A stretch of 8,927 bases of DNA from Nocardioides sp. (GTDB lineage: Bacteria > Actinomycetota > Actinomycetes > Propionibacteriales > Nocardioidaceae). A model generated the notes under the pieces. That model was not told the DNA's origin and did no database searches. It worked only from the letters and a program-made list of their open reading frames with translations. The DNA lies in the NCBI GenBank assembly GCA_029264225.1, contig JARICB010000248.1:1-8927 (forward strand), written 5' to 3'. The translations under genes were made by a program, and so were the position numbers. How positions within the stretch are numbered: position 1 is the stretch's first letter; every line of letters starts with the position of its first letter. Positions 5,849-8,927 of this stretch are shown in pieces.

Positions 5849-7167
5849 GCACGGCTCGCGACCACGACCAGATCATGGCTCGCGCGGAGGAGCTCATTGC
5901 CCGGGGTGACACCGCACCGCGCGCGGCGCTCGACGAGGTCAACGTGGCGATGATCCGGCACTGGGCCGAGGCCATGGGCGACACCGACGCCCGTTGGGGT
6001 GGTGCTGAGCCCGTCGCGCCGCCGGCGATGGCGCAGGTCTGGACGATGTACGGACTGGACCCGCACCGACCCGACGGGGACCCGCTGCACGCAACCATGC
6101 AGCTGCTCGACGAAGCCGGATACACCTCGGTGCTCGGCACCAACTGCGACCAGACCTATGCCCGCTACCTCAAGCCGGGGGAGCGGCCGGCGATCACCAC
6201 CCGGCTCGAGTCGGTCGTGGGCCCGAAGCAGACCGGCGTCGGCGAGGGCTACTTCGTCACCACCCTCAACACCTGGTGGGTAGGTGAGGAAGCGGTCGCG
6301 ACGATGACCTTCCGGGTGCTGAAGTTCAAGCCGGGCACCGGGCGCCCGAGCTTCGATCGCACCCAGACCGTGCGGCCGGTCGTCAACGCCGACACCCGCT
6401 TCTTCTTCGACGGTACGGCGCAAGGTGAACTGCGGATCCAGAAGTGCAATGCCTGCGGCGTGCTGCGACACCCGCCCGGCCCGGTCTGTCCCTCGTGTCA
6501 CGCCATGGATCGTGGCTTCGTCGTGGCCAGCGGCCGGGGCACGGTCTACTCGTTCCTCGTGCACCACGCCCCGAAGGTGCCGGGCAAGGTGCTGCCACTA
6601 CCGATCGCCCTGATCGAGCTCGAGGAGGGCGTCAAGATGGTCGGCGCCGTGACCGGGGAAGGGCTCGAGATCGGTGCCCCGGTCCGAGTCGTCTTCGACC
6701 GGATCGACGAGGACCTGACCTTGGCGTCGTGGACCCTCGATGACGGTGAGGCGCCAGCCGTGGATTCCTCGGCCGAGACAGCGGTGGCGAGCGATCTCCC
6801 TACCTGGTCGCTGCCGGTGACCCCGACCCTGGTGGTGTCGGCGGCGCTGGCCACGCGCGACTTCCAAGACGTGCACCACGACCGTGACCTGGCCGTGCAG
6901 CGCGGATCGAAGGACATCTTCCTCAACATCCTCACCACCACCGGGTTGGTGCAGAAATACGTCGGCGACTGGGCGGGCACCCACGCGCGGGTCGCGGCCT
7001 GTGCGCTGCGCCTGGGCGCTCCGGCCTACCCGGGGGACCAGATCGACTTCACCGGCACGATCGTGTCGCACACGCCCGCCGAAACCATCGTCGACGTGGT
7101 CGGCACGGTCTCGATCGGCAACCACGTGACGGCCCGCGTCACCCTCGAACGAGAGGACAGCGAATGA
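5845..7167 (+). CDS. chsH2-chsH1: fused steroid enoyl-CoA hydratase ChsH2-ChsH1 (MaoC-DUF35-MaoC)
   Basis: Predicted to add water to 3-oxo-4,17-pregnadiene-20-carboxyl-CoA, giving the 17-hydroxy thioester. Three modules are visible in 440 residues. Residues 1 to about 170 form a MaoC-like hotdog domain matching the N-terminal part of ChsH2. Residues about 187-298 are a DUF35 module with a zinc ribbon (Cys201, Cys204, Cys215, Cys218) and an OB-fold part. After an Ala/Asp/Ser-rich linker (about 299-319), residues 320-440 match ChsH1, with ATRDFQDVHHDRD at 336-348. Asp339 and His344 correspond to the reported ChsH1 catalytic pair Asp29/His34. M. tuberculosis encodes these as Rv3542c (about 310 residues) and Rv3541c (about 130); the total fits a direct fusion. 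DUF35 is the part of ChsH2 known to bind and activate Ltp2, encoded next here. The ATG overlaps the dehydrogenase stop by ATGA and has no clear ribosome site, so translational coupling is likely. Confidence 0.93.
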   Translation: MSTARDHDQIMARAEELIARGDTAPRAALDEVNVAMIRHWAEAMGDTDARWGGAEPVAPPAMAQVWTMYGLDPHRPDGDPLHATMQLLDEAGYTSVLGTNCDQTYARYLKPGERPAITTRLESVVGPKQTGVGEGYFVTTLNTWWVGEEAVATMTFRVLKFKPGTGRPSFDRTQTVRPVVNADTRFFFDGTAQGELRIQKCNACGVLRHPPGPVCPSCHAMDRGFVVASGRGTVYSFLVHHAPKVPGKVLPLPIALIELEEGVKMVGAVTGEGLEIGAPVRVVFDRIDEDLTLASWTLDDGEAPAVDSSAETAVASDLPTWSLPVTPTLVVSAALATRDFQDVHHDRDLAVQRGSKDIFLNILTTTGLVQKYVGDWAGTHARVAACALRLGAPAYPGDQIDFTGTIVSHTPAETIVDVVGTVSIGNHVTARVTLEREDSE

Positions 7168-8333
7168 GCATCCCCTTCTCCGCAGCGGCAGCCGTGGCAG
7201 GTATCGGCGCGACCGAGTTCTCCAAGGAGTCCGGCCGTTCCGAGCTCCAACTTTCGGCCGAGGCGACTCTGGCAGCCCTGGCTGACGCCGGTCTGAAGCC
7301 GTCGGACGTGGATGGTCTGGTCACGTTCACGATGGACAACTCCTCCGAGATCGCGCTGGCCCGCGAGCTCGGCATGGGTGACCTGCGGTTCTTCAGCCGG
7401 ATCAACTACGGCGGTGGTGCGGCCTGCGCAACCGTCCAGCAGGCGGCCATGGCGGTCGCCTGCGGAATGGCCGACGTCGTGGTCGCCTACCGCGGGTTCA
7501 ACGAACGCTCCGGCGACCGGTTCGGCCAGGTCTCCAAGGCCGCAGCCGCGCAGGTCAACACCAACGGCCTCGACAACGCCTGGACCTACCCGCACGGGCT
7601 CTCGACCCCCGCTGCCACCGTCGCCATGCAGGCGCAGCGCTACCTGCACGAATACGGTGCCACCTCGGCCGACTTCGGTGCCGTGGCGGTCGCCGACCGG
7701 CGCCACGCCGCCGTCAACCCGGCGGCGTTCTTCTACGGCAAGCCGATCACGCTGGAGGACCATCAGAACTCCCGGCTGATCGCCGACCCGCTCCGGCTGC
7801 TCGACTGCTGCCAGGAGAGCGACGGCGCCGTGGCGGTGGTGGTCACGAGCACCGAACGTGCCCGCGACCTCGTTCAGGGCGCCGTACCGATTCTGGCGGC
7901 GGCGCAGGGCAGTGCCGCGGACCAGTTCGTGATGACCTCCTACTACCGCGACGACATCGGCATCCCGGAGATGGGCGTCGTCGGGCGTGACCTGTGGCGC
8001 CAGTCGGGGCTCACCCCCGCCGACATCGCGACGGCCGTCCTCTACGACCACTTCACCCCCTACGTGCTCATGCAGCTCGAGGAGCTCGGCTTCTGCGGTC
8101 GCGGCGAGGCACCCGGTTTCATCGCCGACGGGGCGATCGAGCTCGGCGGGCGCCTACCGCTCAACACCCATGGTGGCCAGCTCGGGGAGGCCTACATCCA
8201 CGGCATGAACGGGATCGCCGAGGGTGTGCGGCAGATGCGGGGAACCTCAGTCAACCAGGTCGACGGTGCCCAGCACGTGCTCGTCACCGCCGGGACGGGT
8301 GTGCCGACCAGTGGGTTGATCCTCGGCCGCTAA
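7164..8333 (+). CDS. ltp2: Ltp2, thiolase-fold steroid side-chain aldolase
   Basis: Retro-aldolase that cleaves 17-hydroxy-3-oxo-4-pregnene-20-carboxyl-CoA to androst-4-ene-3,17-dione and propionyl-CoA, ending side-chain removal. The 389 residues have the SCP2/nonspecific lipid-transfer thiolase layout: VAGIGATEFS near the N-terminus, a Gly/Ala-rich NYGGGAACAT segment at 81-90, and LNTHGGQLGEAYIHGMNG at 333-350. Tyr294 (LYDHF) and Tyr344 (GEAYIHG) fall at the same numbers as the two tyrosines proposed as acid/base residues in Thermomonospora curvata Ltp2 (recalled from the published structure), a strong sign of aldolase rather than thiolase chemistry. The family is active only with the DUF35 domain of ChsH2, present in the preceding fused gene. 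The ATG shares ATGA with the upstream stop, and AGAGGA six bases upstream is a fair ribosome-binding site. It is the last gene of the operon, followed by a strong hairpin. Confidence 0.94.
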   Translation: MSIPFSAAAAVAGIGATEFSKESGRSELQLSAEATLAALADAGLKPSDVDGLVTFTMDNSSEIALARELGMGDLRFFSRINYGGGAACATVQQAAMAVACGMADVVVAYRGFNERSGDRFGQVSKAAAAQVNTNGLDNAWTYPHGLSTPAATVAMQAQRYLHEYGATSADFGAVAVADRRHAAVNPAAFFYGKPITLEDHQNSRLIADPLRLLDCCQESDGAVAVVVTSTERARDLVQGAVPILAAAQGSAADQFVMTSYYRDDIGIPEMGVVGRDLWRQSGLTPADIATAVLYDHFTPYVLMQLEELGFCGRGEAPGFIADGAIELGGRLPLNTHGGQLGEAYIHGMNGIAEGVRQMRGTSVNQVDGAQHVLVTAGTGVPTSGLILGR

Positions 8334-8350
8334 CCGTTGCCGACTCCGTC

Positions 8351-8405
8351 GAGTGGTCACTTGGAGGGTTCCGGCAGCCCGGAATCGGACTCCAAGTGCC
8401 CACTC
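8351..8405. terminator. bidirectional hairpin terminator between convergent genes
   Basis: The arms 8351-8366 (GAGTGGTCACTTGGAG) and 8390-8405 pair at 15 of 16 positions. A second stem lies inside the loop: TTCCGG at 8369-8374 with CCGGAA at 8379-8384 around the loop CAGC. The structure begins 17 bases after the ltp2 stop and ends 9 bases past the stop of the opposite gene. No T-tract follows on either strand, which is common for actinobacterial terminators. It can fold on either transcript. Confidence 0.72.
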
Positions 8406-8414
8406 TCGTGCGGG

Positions 8415-8927
8415 TTAGGCCTTCGTGACGACGCAGTCGGCCAGGGCCGGTCGGCGGTCGTCACCGACGGTGGCGTTGACGATGATCGAGTCCCCGATGT
8501 CCCAGGCGTCGATGTGGATGGTCTCGCCGGGGAAGACGACGCCGGCGAACCTGGCCGCGAAGCCACCGACCCGATCGGTGTCGCCGCCGAGCAGCGCTTC
8601 GGTGACTTCACGCAGCACGATCGCGTAGGTGCACAGTCCGTGCAGGATCGGGGCCGGAAAACCGGCGGCCTTGGCGAACTCGGGGTCGGCGTGCAGCGGG
8701 TTGCGGTCGCCGCAGAGCCGATAGAGCAGCGCCTGCTGGGGGGTCACGTCGTACGTCGTGGACGCGTCGGGTGCGCGGTCGGGCAGCGTCACTGCCTCCG
8801 AGCTGCCCCGGTCGCCGCCGAAGCCGCCCTCGCCGCGCACGAAGATCGACGAGCGGACCGTCCAGAGCTCTTCACCGGAAGCGGAGCGGGCTACGCCCTC
8901 CTGCCAGATCACTGCTGCCTTGCCCTT
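8415..8927 (-). CDS. hsd4B: MaoC-type enoyl-CoA hydratase, Hsd4B/ChsH3-like, N-terminus beyond right edge
   Basis: Hotdog-fold hydratase of the MFE-2 hydratase-2 type, which adds water to trans-2-enoyl-CoA. The frame is open through the right edge, and the 170 visible residues are the C-terminal part of a protein usually near 285 residues. The first visible residues, KGKAAVIWQE, are internal, so the GTG at 8912 is not a start. The diagnostic run YRLCGDRNPLHADP (visible residues 69-82) is followed by AGFPAPILHGLCTY (88-101). Asp74, Asn76 and His79 of the visible part match the hydratase-2 Asp/His catalytic pair and its conserved Asn. In M. tuberculosis Rv3538 (hsd4B, also called chsH3) lies tail-to-tail with ltp2, with a PPE gene between; the same orientation here supports orthology and a role in an earlier beta-oxidation cycle of the sterol side chain. 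A general fatty-acid hydratase is the alternative. The promoter is outside the window. Confidence 0.85.
   Translation of the reverse strand, partial: KGKAAVIWQEGVARSASGEELWTVRSSIFVRGEGGFGGDRGSSEAVTLPDRAPDASTTYDVTPQQALLYRLCGDRNPLHADPEFAKAAGFPAPILHGLCTYAIVLREVTEALLGGDTDRVGGFAARFAGVVFPGETIHIDAWDIGDSIIVNATVGDDRRPALADCVVTKA

Noticed and set aside
8351..8410. Possible tRNA-like or attachment-site sequence in the gap after ltp2
   Set aside because: The pairing is one nested hairpin rather than a cloverleaf, there is no acceptor or anticodon arm, and no integrase or duplicated end is visible.
8912..8912. GTG at 8912 as the start of the right-hand hydratase gene
   Set aside because: The frame stays open to the window edge with family-like sequence (GKAAV) before it, and the protein would lack the N-terminal half normal for this family.

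Overview
The window is high-GC DNA from an actinobacterium that degrades sterols. It carries the last steps of cholesterol side-chain removal: an igr-type operon equivalent to fadE28-fadE29-chsH2-chsH1-ltp2 of Mycobacterium tuberculosis. Two palindromes matching the published KstR operator pattern (TNNAACNNGTTNNA) sit in the two divergent promoter regions. No species can be named from the sequence. Two gene fusions not found in M. tuberculosis point to another lineage; a Nocardioides-like or related steroid degrader is only a guess.

Layout from left to right: (1) a carboxylesterase of the hormone-sensitive-lipase type on the minus strand, running off the left edge. (2) A 59-base divergent intergenic region with a KstR-like palindrome and possible leaderless promoters. 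(3) A wax ester synthase/diacylglycerol acyltransferase (WS/DGAT) on the plus strand. (4) An alpha/beta hydrolase on the minus strand, whose 3' end overlaps the WS/DGAT gene by 38 bases. (5) A second divergent intergenic region with an exact KstR-pattern match. (6) A plus-strand operon of three genes joined by ATGA overlaps: a fused two-domain acyl-CoA dehydrogenase (ChsE1+ChsE2), a fused MaoC/DUF35/MaoC hydratase (ChsH2+ChsH1), and the thiolase-fold aldolase Ltp2. (7) A strong hairpin between convergent genes. (8) The C-terminal half of a MaoC-type hydratase resembling Hsd4B/ChsH3 on the minus strand, cut by the right edge. From memory, M. tuberculosis has the same tail-to-tail arrangement of ltp2 and hsd4B (Rv3540c/Rv3538).

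The operon products should act in order on the three-carbon side-chain remnant. The dehydrogenase makes 3-oxo-4,17-pregnadiene-20-carboxyl-CoA, the hydratase adds water at C17, and the DUF35-dependent aldolase releases androstenedione and propionyl-CoA. Three genes here encode what M. tuberculosis makes from five, so both heteromeric enzymes become single-chain proteins. The esterase and WS/DGAT under the other palindrome suggest co-regulated ester hydrolysis and storage-lipid formation during growth on sterols. That link is inferred from the operators, not shown. There are no tRNA or rRNA genes, insertion sequences or CRISPR arrays in the window, and no stretch of 300 bases lacks a gene.
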